A stretch of DNA of 49,055 nt from Polyangiaceae bacterium. Its GTDB lineage: Bacteria; Myxococcota_A; Polyangia; Polyangiales; Polyangiaceae. How positions within the stretch are numbered: position 1 is the first letter of the stretch; every line of letters begins with the position of its first letter. The stretch is taken from assembly GCA_013361525.1 (NCBI GenBank), contig JABFXY010000129.1, positions 1-49,055 of the forward strand, read 5' to 3'. This document shows positions 33,303-41,813 of this stretch, piece by piece. A program made the translations under genes and the position numbers. Under the pieces are notes generated by a model. The model ran no database searches and had not been told where the DNA came from. It saw nothing but the letters and a program-made list of their open reading frames with translations.

Positions 33303-34970
33303 TCAGATCTCTTCGATGCGGATGGCGCGCGTCGGGCAGTACTTCGCGGCGGCCTCGGCTTTCGCGCGAAGCGACGGATCGGGCGTCGCCTGCAGTAGGC
33401 GCGCCTTGCCGACGCCGATCTGGCGGAAGATCTCCGGCGACTCGCCCTGACACATCGCGTGGCCTTGGCAGACGTCGAGGTTCAACGTCACCTTGAACGG
33501 CTTGTGGGTCGTCGCCGGCTGATCGGCAGTGCCGCCGTCGGTGGCGGTCGTCACCTCGGGTGTGCGCGATGCCGAGGGCTGCTGACGTCGCTTGTAACCG
33601 AGTCTCACCGGCTCTTTCGGACCGACGACGAGACCCTGAAAGTCGCTCTTCACGTCGTGGTTCGCGAGCTCGAAGTCGTAGCGGCGAAGCAAGATCGAGA
33701 GGATGGCCTTCACCTGAAGGATCGCGAACGCGTTGCCCATGCACTTGTGACGTCCGCCGCCGAACGGCAAAAACGCGTAGTCGCGCTTCTTGTCCTCTTC
33801 GCGGGGCGGCAAATACCGATCGATGTCGAACTTGTGCGGGTCGGCGAAATACTCCGGGATCAAGTGCGAGACCGTCGGCGACAAGATCACCCACGTGCCC
33901 TTCTCGAGGAAGTAGTCCTTGTAGACGAAGTCCTTCACCACGACGCGCACGAGCATGAACAGCGGCGGGTGCAAGCGAAGCGCCTCGAGGACGACGGCCT
34001 CGGTGAGCGGTGCGTTGCGCAGCGACGCGAAGCCGACCTCCTCACCGCTGCCGAAGAGCCCGTCGAGCTCCGCGCGCACGCGCGCGAGCTGCTCCGGGTT
34101 TCGCACGAGCTCGATGAGCGCCCACGCCGTCGTGACCGAGCTCGTGTGGTGCCCGGCGAACATCGAGGCGATCAGCATGCCGGTGATCTCGAAGTCGGTG
34201 AGGGGAGCGCCGCTCTTGTAGCGAGCGTCCATCATCGTCTGCAGGAAGTCCTCGCCGACTCGACCGCTGTTCTTTCGCTCCTCGATGATCTTCGTGACCA
34301 TCTGCTCGAGCCGGATGCGCGCGCGGTCGCGCTCACGGAACGACGGCAGCGGCAGGTGCGCGTTGAGATATGCGATCGGCGTCACGCCGCGCTCGAGCGA
34401 GTGATAGACGCGCGCGAACTCTTCGGTCATGCCCGTTCGGAACTCTTTGCCGAGCAGGCAGTGGCTCGACGTGAAGTTCGTGAGCACGCGGCAGAAGTCG
34501 ACGAGATCGATCTCGCCCTCGTCGGCCCAATCGGAGATCGTGCTCTCGACCTCGCGCACGACGATCTCGCCGTAGGTGCGCATGCGGCGGTCCTTCAGCG
34601 CCGGCAGCAGCATCTTCAGCTGCTCGTTCATCTTCTCCGGCGGAGCGTCGTAGACCATCCCCTTGCCGAACACGGGGGTCATGATCTTGTAGGCCTCCGA
34701 CGGATTGAGCTGCTCGTCGGGTGCGCGGAACACGGCCTCGTGCGCGTCCGGCCCGAAGACCGCCACCATCTTCTTGCCGAGGATGTCGAAAGCGCCGATC
34801 TCGCCGAGCTCGGCGTTCACCCGCTTCAACAGCCCGATCGTGTCGCGTACGAAGTCGGCGGTGTGCCCGACCACCGGCAACCCACCCGAGAGCTTCGGCG
34901 GGCGCCGCAGGCCCTTGGGAACCTCGGTCTTCTTCGGAAACACCTTCGCGACGAGCGGCTGCAGATCCAT
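33303..34970 (-). CDS. CYP51-type cytochrome P450 fused to a [3Fe-4S] ferredoxin
   Basis: The 555-residue protein from ATG 34970 begins with a soluble P450 (no membrane anchor). The I-helix reads MFAGHHTSSVTTAWALIELV, the CYP51 oxygen-activation motif, followed by EALRLHPP (ExxR) and heme loop FGGGRHKCMGNAFAI. After a Thr/Ala linker of about 25 residues, a ferredoxin-like domain (about 490-555) has CQGHAMCQGESPEIF and YCPTRAIRI, with the three cysteines expected of a [3Fe-4S] cluster. CYP51 removes the 14-alpha methyl from lanosterol-type sterols. A CYP51-ferredoxin fusion is known from Methylococcus capsulatus. Here no other sterol genes (squalene monooxygenase, oxidosqualene cyclase) are in the window. 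Family membership is strong; the substrate is inferred. Confidence 0.9.
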   Translation of the reverse strand: MDLQPLVAKVFPKKTEVPKGLRRPPKLSGGLPVVGHTADFVRDTIGLLKRVNAELGEIGAFDILGKKMVAVFGPDAHEAVFRAPDEQLNPSEAYKIMTPVFGKGMVYDAPPEKMNEQLKMLLPALKDRRMRTYGEIVVREVESTISDWADEGEIDLVDFCRVLTNFTSSHCLLGKEFRTGMTEEFARVYHSLERGVTPIAYLNAHLPLPSFRERDRARIRLEQMVTKIIEERKNSGRVGEDFLQTMMDARYKSGAPLTDFEITGMLIASMFAGHHTSSVTTAWALIELVRNPEQLARVRAELDGLFGSGEEVGFASLRNAPLTEAVVLEALRLHPPLFMLVRVVVKDFVYKDYFLEKGTWVILSPTVSHLIPEYFADPHKFDIDRYLPPREEDKKRDYAFLPFGGGRHKCMGNAFAILQVKAILSILLRRYDFELANHDVKSDFQGLVVGPKEPVRLGYKRRQQPSASRTPEVTTATDGGTADQPATTHKPFKVTLNLDVCQGHAMCQGESPEIFRQIGVGKARLLQATPDPSLRAKAEAAAKYCPTRAIRIEEI

Positions 34971-35244
34971 GAAACCGCCCGTAGCACGGCCGTCGCTCAG
35001 GGTGAAATCGCCGTTTCAAAAATCAGAACGGCGGATCTGGCGGTGCCTATAGCGGCCAGAGCCTGCGCGTACGATGCCCCAGTCATTGCGACCGACTGGA
35101 CTCCAGCCGAGAATGCTCGCGACGCCTTTGAGCAGGAATCAGGTCGCCTTGACGCAGACGGTAGCTAGCGAAATCCAAAACAACTACAGCAAGACCGAAT
35201 CACCTGGTCGCAAATGCCTGATCCTGGACGGGGAACTCTAAGGC

Positions 35245-36111
35245 GTGGCAGAACTCGCGGAACAAGCTTCAAACTGGGGCTCACATCGGGTCTTTTGGAT
35301 CGACAGCTCGAAACTGGAGGGCGATCTGGAGTTTTATCGCAACAACGCCCACCAGTTCGACGCCATCGGTATCAATCCAATTCGCGGATTTCGACTGCCA
35401 ACAGTCGCGCCATTGGTTGCGCTCAGGCGAGAGATACACGGTCTAATCCTCGTTGGTGTCGGGCCGTTGTTCGATATTTCCCACATCAAGCAACTATCTG
35501 AGCTCCAAGTCCTAGTGGTAGATGGCCCGAAGGAACGAGCCAGCCTTGAAAATTTTGAGAAGCTGACCGAGTTTCATGGCGATTGGCATAAGGCCCTACG
35601 AGTGCCCAAACGCGTGCGCGTTCTCGCGCTCAACAGATTTGCCCCAAAGACGGCGGACCTTACGGAGCTCGCAGAGCTGAAGCAGCTGATCGGCCTAAAT
35701 CTAACAAGCCCCGGAATACGATCGCTCCAGCAAATCGGATCACTCGCGCTTCTGAACAATTTGGAGATTACTGGAGCCGCCAAGCTAGCAACGCTGCATA
35801 ACATCGAGGTTCTACAGCACCTGCGCTCGGTCGATTTGTTTAAGTGCCCCGCCGTCTCCGATCATGAGTTGGTGGGGGCGTGCAAACAGATAACCGCGCT
35901 GCGTTTTGCTCGCTGTGGTGCGATAAAGTCTCTCGCGTTCGTGGAGTCGATGCCGGCACTTGAACGATTCAGCTTTCTCGGGACCGATGTTCTTGACGGT
36001 AATATGCGCCCTGTATTGGGTCTCAAGGCGGTTGGTTTCGATGCCCGGCCGCATTTCTCCCACACCCAGCGTGAAGTCGACGAGATCCTCGGCTCGCGCA
36101 AGCATGGGTGA
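35245..36111 (+). CDS. leucine-rich-repeat protein in a lower-GC segment
   Basis: The 288-residue protein starts with GTG 35245, the first possible start after an in-frame stop at 35239. It has irregular leucine-rich repeats of about 21-24 residues, for example LAELKQLIGLNLTSPGIRSL, LALLNNLEITGAAKLATLHN and LQHLRSVDLFKCPAVSDHE. There is no signal peptide. Codon use is visibly less GC-rich than its neighbours (many AAT, TTT, TTG and CAA codons), as is the 270-base lead-in, which suggests acquisition. Cytoplasmic proteins of this type often serve as immunity or adaptor partners, but no toxin gene is adjacent. A hairpin follows the stop. Confidence 0.78.
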   Translation: MAELAEQASNWGSHRVFWIDSSKLEGDLEFYRNNAHQFDAIGINPIRGFRLPTVAPLVALRREIHGLILVGVGPLFDISHIKQLSELQVLVVDGPKERASLENFEKLTEFHGDWHKALRVPKRVRVLALNRFAPKTADLTELAELKQLIGLNLTSPGIRSLQQIGSLALLNNLEITGAAKLATLHNIEVLQHLRSVDLFKCPAVSDHELVGACKQITALRFARCGAIKSLAFVESMPALERFSFLGTDVLDGNMRPVLGLKAVGFDARPHFSHTQREVDEILGSRKHG

Positions 36112-36117
36112 GACTCT

Positions 36118-36134
36118 GCCGCGGTTTCCGCGGC
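36118..36134 (+). terminator. hairpin after the leucine-rich-repeat gene
   Basis: GCCGCGG, TTT loop and CCGCGGC form a perfect 7-bp stem, 7 bases after the stop. There is no clear T-run. Confidence 0.5.
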
Positions 36135-36260
36135 GGCTTCTCCGAGTCCTGCGGCGGCGAGTTGTTTGCGATCAACTCGTCTCGAATCTCAGAGATTGGC
36201 GCGCTTTGTTGACACGGGTCTTCTTGCGCTTGCTTGTGTAATTGTAGTGTTCGACGTGCC

Positions 36261-37310
36261 TCACTGCTCCGGGCAAAACACCACTTGGAATTGCGTCTGC
36301 GCCGGACAGGTGTGCAATCCGTCCGCGTCGTCATACGCATAGCTGTAGACGGACGGACACATGGCTTGCAGTCGATTGACGAAGTCCGTCTCGACCACCG
36401 GGCCGGAGCTGCAGACTTGGGGCTCGATGGGCGGCGTCGGACAACAATATTCGAGCGCGGGGGAGACGTTCTCGGGCATGCCTTCCCCCCAAGGAGCTGG
36501 GTAGTTCAGCTTCTTGCACGGAGAGAGACAGCCGAGCACCCGCGTCTCGTCGTCGGGATCGAGGATTCGGAGGTCGACCGACGAAAGCTCGGGGAATTGA
36601 CCGTTTTGGCTCAGGTCTTCCGCGTCGGGACATTGCGCGAGATCGAGTGGCGCGCAGTCCGACACGACACAACCCGGTTCGCTGCTCCCCGGGCGTGTGG
36701 GAACAATCCGAAACGGCAATGTGTATCCGTCGACCTGGCTGGCGTTGTACCAAGTTACGCAATTGGCATCTCCGCCGGTCGGTGGGCAATTCACCGGGTC
36801 GGCCCACGTCGCCTCGAACTTCGAATCGATCGGCGGCTGGCAACCGCCGGCCGGGCACGGGGCGACGCTCTGACCGATCTTGCAATTGCTCCCGTCGTCG
36901 TCGCAACCGACCTTCGGCCAGAAACGCGTCGCGGAGAGCGCGGTTTCAGGGATCGGCACGTCGTAACACCCGCCGGGCTCGAGACGCACGGGATCCATAT
37001 CGACGTTCTCCGACGATTGAATCCATATCGGTTCGTCGCATTGGCTCGCAACACGGAGGCGCGTCGTTTGAGGCCCTGCGTCGGCGCACAATTCGCTCGA
37101 GGTACCGCCTGCGCCGCCGCTCTGCGCGGTCCCTCCCTGTGCCGTACCGCCTTGCGCGTCTTCGCCGCCCGAGCCTCCCGTCGAGCTCGACGCGCCGGTG
37201 TTCGACGAGCCCCCTGCGCCGCCGGTCGAGACGCTTTCGGAGTCACCGCAGGCGGCCAGTGCCAAGAGCGCCGCACACCACCGTCGCCACGAGGCCATCG
37301 AGGGTCGCAT
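36261..37310 (-). CDS. thaumatin-like lipoprotein
   Basis: The 349-residue protein from ATG 37310 has a signal peptide with lipobox LALAAC. A Gly/Ser/Thr linker with GGTAQ repeats follows. The body is thaumatin-like: LRVASQCDEPIWIQSS near the start, LEPGGCYDVPIPETALSATR, YPAPWGEG, CSSGPVVETDFVNRLQAMCP, and YSYAYDDADGLHTCP ending QVVFCP. The AYSYAYDD..gl.tC end is diagnostic of plant and fungal thaumatin/PR-5 proteins, which are rich in disulphides. PR-5 proteins permeabilise fungal membranes or bind glucans. In this bacterium the target is unknown; an antifungal or glucan-binding role is a guess. The cleft's acidic residues were not aligned. Confidence 0.85.
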   Translation of the reverse strand: MRPSMASWRRWCAALLALAACGDSESVSTGGAGGSSNTGASSSTGGSGGEDAQGGTAQGGTAQSGGAGGTSSELCADAGPQTTRLRVASQCDEPIWIQSSENVDMDPVRLEPGGCYDVPIPETALSATRFWPKVGCDDDGSNCKIGQSVAPCPAGGCQPPIDSKFEATWADPVNCPPTGGDANCVTWYNASQVDGYTLPFRIVPTRPGSSEPGCVVSDCAPLDLAQCPDAEDLSQNGQFPELSSVDLRILDPDDETRVLGCLSPCKKLNYPAPWGEGMPENVSPALEYCCPTPPIEPQVCSSGPVVETDFVNRLQAMCPSVYSYAYDDADGLHTCPAQTQFQVVFCPEQ

Positions 37311-37322
37311 CGACACAAAATA

Positions 37323-37349
37323 GACTGGTGCGCACGCGGCGCACCAGTC
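37323..37349 (-). terminator. terminator of the cystathionine beta-synthase gene
   Basis: GACTGGTGCGC and GCGCACCAGTC form a perfect 11-bp stem with a 5-base loop, 22 bases downstream of the CBS stop and just upstream of the next start. Confidence 0.75.
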
Positions 37350-37371
37350 GGAGGTCCAATCGAGTCTCTGA

Positions 37372-38784
37372 TCAGGCCGGACGCGCGCCGCGCGCCGCGC
37401 GATCACCGACCGAGCCCACGCGATTCGCGAGAAAATCGATGAGATCGATCTTCGACACTAGCCCCGCGATGTTCGCGCCGTCCATCACGAGGACGATCTT
37501 TGCGTCGTTCATCACGTTCTTCAGAAGCTCGACCTTGGTCTGCTGCGTGACGGTCGCATAGTCGCTCTCGATCATCTCGGTAATCGGCGTGTCCTGGGTG
37601 CGACCGGAGACGAGCGCCTTCAAGAGATCCGTTTCGTGGATGAGGCCCTTCAGCCGGCCGTCGTCGACGACCGGCAGTTGGCTGATACCGAACGACTTGA
37701 GCTTGTTGACGACCGAGAGGATCGTGTCGGTCGACCGTGCGGTCTCGATCTTCGGCGTGCCCTTCGCGGCGAGTAGATCCTTCACCGTGCCGAGGCCCGG
37801 GCCCTCGTCCTCGAGGAAGCCGTTCTCCCGCATCCAGTCGTCGTTGAAGATCTTCGAGATGTACTTGGAGGCGCCGTCCGCGAGCATGACCAGGATGTTC
37901 TCTTTGCGGCCGGTCATCTTCGCGTACTTGATGGCACCCGCGACCGCCGCGCCGCTCGACCCGCCGACGAAGAGGCCTTCGAGGCGCACGAGGTCGCGCG
38001 TCATCAAGAAGCACTCTTTGTCGTCGACGCGCACGACCTCGTCGATGATGTTGAGGTTGATCGTCGAGGGGAAGAAGTCCTCGCCGATGCCTTCGACCTT
38101 GTAGGAAAACGGCTTCGTGATGCGCTTGTCCTTGATGTAGTCGAAGTACAGCGACCCGACCGGGTCGACGCCGACGAGCTTGATGCCGGGCTTGCGCTCT
38201 TTGAGGAACTTGCCGGTGCCGCTGATGGTGCCGCCGGTGCCGAGGCCCGCGACGAGCACGTCGAGCTCGGGGCCGCATTGGTCCCAGATCTCCGGTCCCG
38301 TCGACTTGTAGTGCGCGGTCGGGTTATCCGGGTTGTGGTACTGGTTCGCGTAGAAGCTGTTCGGCGTCTCGTCGGCGATGCGCCTCGATACGACGTAATA
38401 GCTGCGCGGATCGTCCGCCTCGACGGCCGTCGGGCAGAGCACGACCTTCGCGCCGAGCGCGCGTAGGGTCGCGACCTTCTCCTGGCTCATCTTGTCGGGC
38501 ATGATGAACACGCATTTGTAGCCCTTGAGCGCGGCCATCATCGCGAGGGCGGCGCCGGTGTTGCCGCTGGTCGCTTCGACGATGGTCCCACCGGGCTTGA
38601 GACCGCGCGCTTCGGCTTCGGCGATCATGTTTCGCGCCACGCGGTCTTTGTGGCTGCCCATCGGGTTCAGGTACTCGCACTTCACGTAGATGTCGGCGGC
38701 GACACCTTCGGTGACCTTGTTGAGCTTGACGATGGGTGTGTTGCCGACGGCCTGGGCGATGTCCGCTTTCGCGCTGCGCATCAT
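37372..38784 (-). CDS. cystathionine beta-synthase with C-terminal CBS pair
   Basis: The 470-residue protein (ATG 38784 or 38781) is a fold-type II PLP enzyme that condenses serine and homocysteine into cystathionine, the first step of reverse transsulfuration. The PLP Lys is K46 in NPMGSHKDRVA. The phosphate loop GLGTGGTISGTGKF and the EATSGNTGAALAMMAALKG substrate loop are intact. Residues about 340-455 are two CBS domains (SFGISQLPVVDDGRLKGLIH and ITEMIESDYATVTQQTKVELL), which in this family bind AdoMet or other adenosyl ligands. There is no N-terminal heme segment, unlike the human enzyme. A hairpin terminator follows. O-acetylserine sulfhydrylase activity is an alternative, but the CBS pair favours cystathionine synthase. 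Confidence 0.93.
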   Translation of the reverse strand: MMRSAKADIAQAVGNTPIVKLNKVTEGVAADIYVKCEYLNPMGSHKDRVARNMIAEAEARGLKPGGTIVEATSGNTGAALAMMAALKGYKCVFIMPDKMSQEKVATLRALGAKVVLCPTAVEADDPRSYYVVSRRIADETPNSFYANQYHNPDNPTAHYKSTGPEIWDQCGPELDVLVAGLGTGGTISGTGKFLKERKPGIKLVGVDPVGSLYFDYIKDKRITKPFSYKVEGIGEDFFPSTINLNIIDEVVRVDDKECFLMTRDLVRLEGLFVGGSSGAAVAGAIKYAKMTGRKENILVMLADGASKYISKIFNDDWMRENGFLEDEGPGLGTVKDLLAAKGTPKIETARSTDTILSVVNKLKSFGISQLPVVDDGRLKGLIHETDLLKALVSGRTQDTPITEMIESDYATVTQQTKVELLKNVMNDAKIVLVMDGANIAGLVSKIDLIDFLANRVGSVGDRAARGARPA

Positions 38785-38929
38785 GGTGGAGGCGTTTTAA
38801 CGGCCCGATCGCGTCGCCACAAGCGCCCGACGGAAGTTTGCGCCGATGCTGTCGCGGCGCGGCATTCGCGCGCCGTACTCGTGCCCGGCTCCCTTCCACC
38901 GGACAGCTGCACGAGCTACGGTTCGCGCC

Positions 38930-40243
38930 ATGCGACACCACCTTTTCCTAGTCTTGTTGGGCGCCGGCATCCTCGTCGGCGTGGGCTGCGGAGACGACAC
39001 CACCACCGGAGGCAGCGGCGGAAACGGCGGCGAGCCTTCGACGGGCGGTAACAATCCGAACGGTGGTTCGCCCAACAACGGAGGCGGCGGAGCAGGCGAC
39101 GGCGGTGAAAACCCCGGCGGTGGTGGCGACGGCGGAATGAACACCGGACCGGGATACACCTGCGATCCGGCTCCGGCGGCGCCGGGTAAGGTCACCGTTG
39201 AAGAGGTCGCGAACGTCGGATTCGGCCCCGTTCAGATCACCTCAGCGCCCGGTCAGCCGGAGAAGCTCTTCGTGGTGACGAAGAACGGACAGATTCGCAT
39301 CATCGAAAATGGCGAGGTCCTCGCGACGCCGTTCCTCGACATCTCGGACATCATCACGACCGCCAGCGAGCAGGGCCTCCTCGGCCTCGCCTTCCATCCC
39401 GACTACGAGAAGAACGGTCGCTTCTTCATCCACTACAGCAACGGGGACAACGGGGACTCCACTGTTGCCGAATACAAGGTTTCGGCCGACCCGAATGTCG
39501 CCGAGACAGAGCAGGTGCAGTTCGTCTTTTCGCACCCTACCGCTCAAGACAACCACAACGGTGGGGCCGTCGAGTTCGGCAACGACGGTTATCTCTATAT
39601 CTCGCTCGGCGACGGCGGCGCGCAGAACGACCCCGGCTGCGACGCGCAGAACCTAGACAACTTGCTCGGAAAGATCGTGCGGCTCGACGTCGAAGCGGCA
39701 CCCACTGGCGACGGGTACCCTGCGGCTCCCGGTAATCCGGACGGCGAAAAGTACTACCACGTCGGCTTCCGCAACCCCTGGCGGATGAGCTTCGACCACT
39801 GCACCGGCGACCTCTACATCGGTGACGTTGGTCAGAACACCAGGGAAGAGGTGGACGTCGCACGTGAAGGCGACGGCGCGCTGAACTTCGGCTGGCCGTA
39901 TATGGAGGGCACCTTCAATCACAACAATGACTGCCCACCGAACCCGGGTGGCCTGAAGGCGCCGCTCCTCGACTATGCCCAATCGGGCGCAGGTGGCTCG
40001 GTCACCGGCGGTTACGTCTACCGCGGCTCGGCGAGCCCCAACCTTCGCGGTTGGTACTTCTACGCTGATTACGTCTTTGGCGGATTCTGGATGGTCCGCG
40101 CGGAGAGCGGCGCCGTGGTGGAAGGGCCGGTTGAGCTCGACATTGCCCTCGACGGTGTCGCCGGCTTCGGCCAAGACGGCAATGGCGAGGTGTACGTGAC
40201 GACGATCGGTGACGGCACGGTCTACCGAATCACGTCCCAATAA
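38930..40243 (+). CDS. PQQ-dependent sugar dehydrogenase-like lipoprotein
   Basis: The 437-residue protein starts at ATG 38930 (the open frame to 38846 is upstream sequence). The signal peptide HHLFLVLLGAGILVGVGC ends in a lipobox. A Gly/Asn-rich linker of about 55 residues follows. The remainder is the glucose/sorbosone dehydrogenase beta-propeller: EQGLLGLAFHPDYEKNGRFF, AQDNHNGGAVEFGNDGYLYI, SLGDGGAQNDPG, GKIVRLDVEA, GFRNPWRMSFDHCTGDLYIG and DVGQNTREEVD. These match the PQQ and calcium-binding strips of soluble quinoprotein dehydrogenases; PQQ dependence is assumed from the family. It should be anchored at the membrane and oxidise sugars or aldoses. glyQ starts 8 bases after its stop. Confidence 0.88.
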   Translation: MRHHLFLVLLGAGILVGVGCGDDTTTGGSGGNGGEPSTGGNNPNGGSPNNGGGGAGDGGENPGGGGDGGMNTGPGYTCDPAPAAPGKVTVEEVANVGFGPVQITSAPGQPEKLFVVTKNGQIRIIENGEVLATPFLDISDIITTASEQGLLGLAFHPDYEKNGRFFIHYSNGDNGDSTVAEYKVSADPNVAETEQVQFVFSHPTAQDNHNGGAVEFGNDGYLYISLGDGGAQNDPGCDAQNLDNLLGKIVRLDVEAAPTGDGYPAAPGNPDGEKYYHVGFRNPWRMSFDHCTGDLYIGDVGQNTREEVDVAREGDGALNFGWPYMEGTFNHNNDCPPNPGGLKAPLLDYAQSGAGGSVTGGYVYRGSASPNLRGWYFYADYVFGGFWMVRAESGAVVEGPVELDIALDGVAGFGQDGNGEVYVTTIGDGTVYRITSQ

Positions 40244-40251
40244 AAGCCTTC

Positions 40252-41172
40252 GTGAAGTTCCAAGACATCATCCTCACGCTGCAAACGTTTTGGGCCGAGC
40301 GCGGCTGCCTCCTCGTGCAGCCGTACAACTCGGAGGTTGGTGCGGGTACGTACAACCCGGTTACCTTCCTTCGAGCCCTCGGCCCGGAGCCTTGGAACGT
40401 CGCGTACGTGGAGCCCTCGCGCCGGCCGACCGACGGCCGATATGGCGAGAACCCGAACCGATTGCAGCAGTTCCACCAGTTCCAGGTGATCCTGAAGCCG
40501 AGTCCGATCGCCATTCAGGACCTGTATCTGGAGTCGCTCCGCGCGCTCGGCACCGATCCGTTGAAGCACGACGTTCGTTTCGTCGAAGACGATTGGGAGT
40601 CCCCGACGCTCGGGGCGTGGGGGCTCGGCTGGCAGGTGTGGCTCGACGGGCTCGAGATTTCGCAGTTCACCTACTTCCAACAAGTGGGTGGTATCGACTG
40701 CAAACCCGTCAGCGGTGAGCTCACCTACGGGCTCGAGCGCATTGCGATGTATTTGCAGGACAAGGACAGCGTCTACGACCTCGCGTACGACGACCACGTT
40801 CGATATGGCGAAGTGTTCCAGCGCGCCGAGTGGGAGTGGTCGACATACAACTTCGAAGAAGCGGACGTGAAACAACACTTCGCCGAGTTCGATCATTGCG
40901 AGGCGGAGGTCGCGCGACTTCTCTATCGGGGAAAGAGCTCCAAGGATCTCGACCCGACGAAGGCGCTCGTCCTGCCTGCGTACGATTTCGTCGTGAAGGC
41001 GGCGCACCGCTTCAACGTGCTCGACGCGCGCGGCGCGATCAGCGTGACGGAGCGGCAGCGGTTCATCGGGCGCGTTCGCGCGCTCGCCCGCGCGACGGCC
41101 GAAGCGTACCTCGCGCAGCGTGAGGCGCTCGGCTTCCCCATGTCGAAGAATGTTCCCGAGGCGGCAGAGTGA
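40252..41172 (+). CDS. glyQ: glycyl-tRNA synthetase alpha subunit
   Basis: This is the catalytic subunit of the bacterial alpha2beta2 GlyRS. The 306-residue protein from GTG 40252 has family text throughout: FQDIILTLQTFWAERGCLLV, MTFLRALGPEPWNVAYVEPS-type sequence, RPTDGRYGENPNRLQQFHQF and GGIDCKPVSGELTYGLERIA. All are diagnostic of GlyQ. The glyS gene (beta, anticodon-binding and editing-like) normally follows directly but is absent here. The stop overlaps the B3/4 gene by 4 nt (GTGA). Confidence 0.97.
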   Translation: MKFQDIILTLQTFWAERGCLLVQPYNSEVGAGTYNPVTFLRALGPEPWNVAYVEPSRRPTDGRYGENPNRLQQFHQFQVILKPSPIAIQDLYLESLRALGTDPLKHDVRFVEDDWESPTLGAWGLGWQVWLDGLEISQFTYFQQVGGIDCKPVSGELTYGLERIAMYLQDKDSVYDLAYDDHVRYGEVFQRAEWEWSTYNFEEADVKQHFAEFDHCEAEVARLLYRGKSSKDLDPTKALVLPAYDFVVKAAHRFNVLDARGAISVTERQRFIGRVRALARATAEAYLAQREALGFPMSKNVPEAAE

Positions 41173-41813
41173 CGACGATTCGGGTCGCAGACCATCCCCT
41201 TCTCGACGCGGTTGTTTTCGAGACGACGTTTCCGAAACCCATCGCGGAGCTTCCCTCTCCGCCTTCGCTGCTCGCGTGGCTGAAGGGCGGGGAAGGGGCG
41301 CCGCTCGCATCGAGCGACGACGTCCGCGCAGCGGTGCGCGATCTGCTGCGCCACGGCGGCTTCAAGCCGACGGGTCGATCGAAGCCCGCCTCGGAGTACC
41401 TCGTCCGTGCGTCGGCGGAGGGCACGCTCGGCACGATCAACGCCGCTGTCGACGCCTGCAATGTCGTGTCGCTCCACAGCGGGCTTCCGATCAGCGTGGT
41501 CGATCTCGCGAAGGCGAAGGCGCCGCTGTCGATCGATCTCGCGCCGGCAGGCGCGAGCTACGTCTTCAACGCGTCCGGGCAAACGATCGACGTGGGCGGC
41601 CTCGTATGTCTCTTCGACGCGAACGGTCCGTGCGCGAACCCGGTCAAGGATGCACAGCGCACGAAGACGAACGATGAGACCGCGCACACGCTCACCGTGA
41701 TCTGGGGGACGCGTGGACTTCCCGGAAGGGCCCAGACGGCCTTCGATTGGTACCGGACCCTCCTCGAAGATCTGGGCGCGACCGTCTCGATGGTGCCACC
41801 ATCGACGGCATGA
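41169..41813 (+). CDS. free-standing B3/4 (PheT editing-like) domain protein
   Basis: The 214-residue protein from GTG 41169 has the B3/B4 fold outline: RSKPASEYLVRASAEGTLG, TINAAVDACNVVSLHSGLPI, SVVDLAKAKAPLSIDLAP and the strand pair QTIDVGGLVCLFDANGPCAN. B3/4 domains form the editing site of phenylalanyl-tRNA synthetase beta and occur as stand-alone proteins that may act on mischarged tRNAs or nucleotides. Its start overlaps the glyQ stop and its stop overlaps the next gene's ATG (both 4 nt), so it is in a coupled operon with a synthetase subunit and a reductase. A tRNA-proofreading role is inference. Confidence 0.83.
   Translation: MTTIRVADHPLLDAVVFETTFPKPIAELPSPPSLLAWLKGGEGAPLASSDDVRAAVRDLLRHGGFKPTGRSKPASEYLVRASAEGTLGTINAAVDACNVVSLHSGLPISVVDLAKAKAPLSIDLAPAGASYVFNASGQTIDVGGLVCLFDANGPCANPVKDAQRTKTNDETAHTLTVIWGTRGLPGRAQTAFDWYRTLLEDLGATVSMVPPSTA

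Noticed and set aside
35113..35241. 42-codon frame before the LRR gene
   Set aside because: Too short and without a ribosome site or motif; noted only as part of the island.
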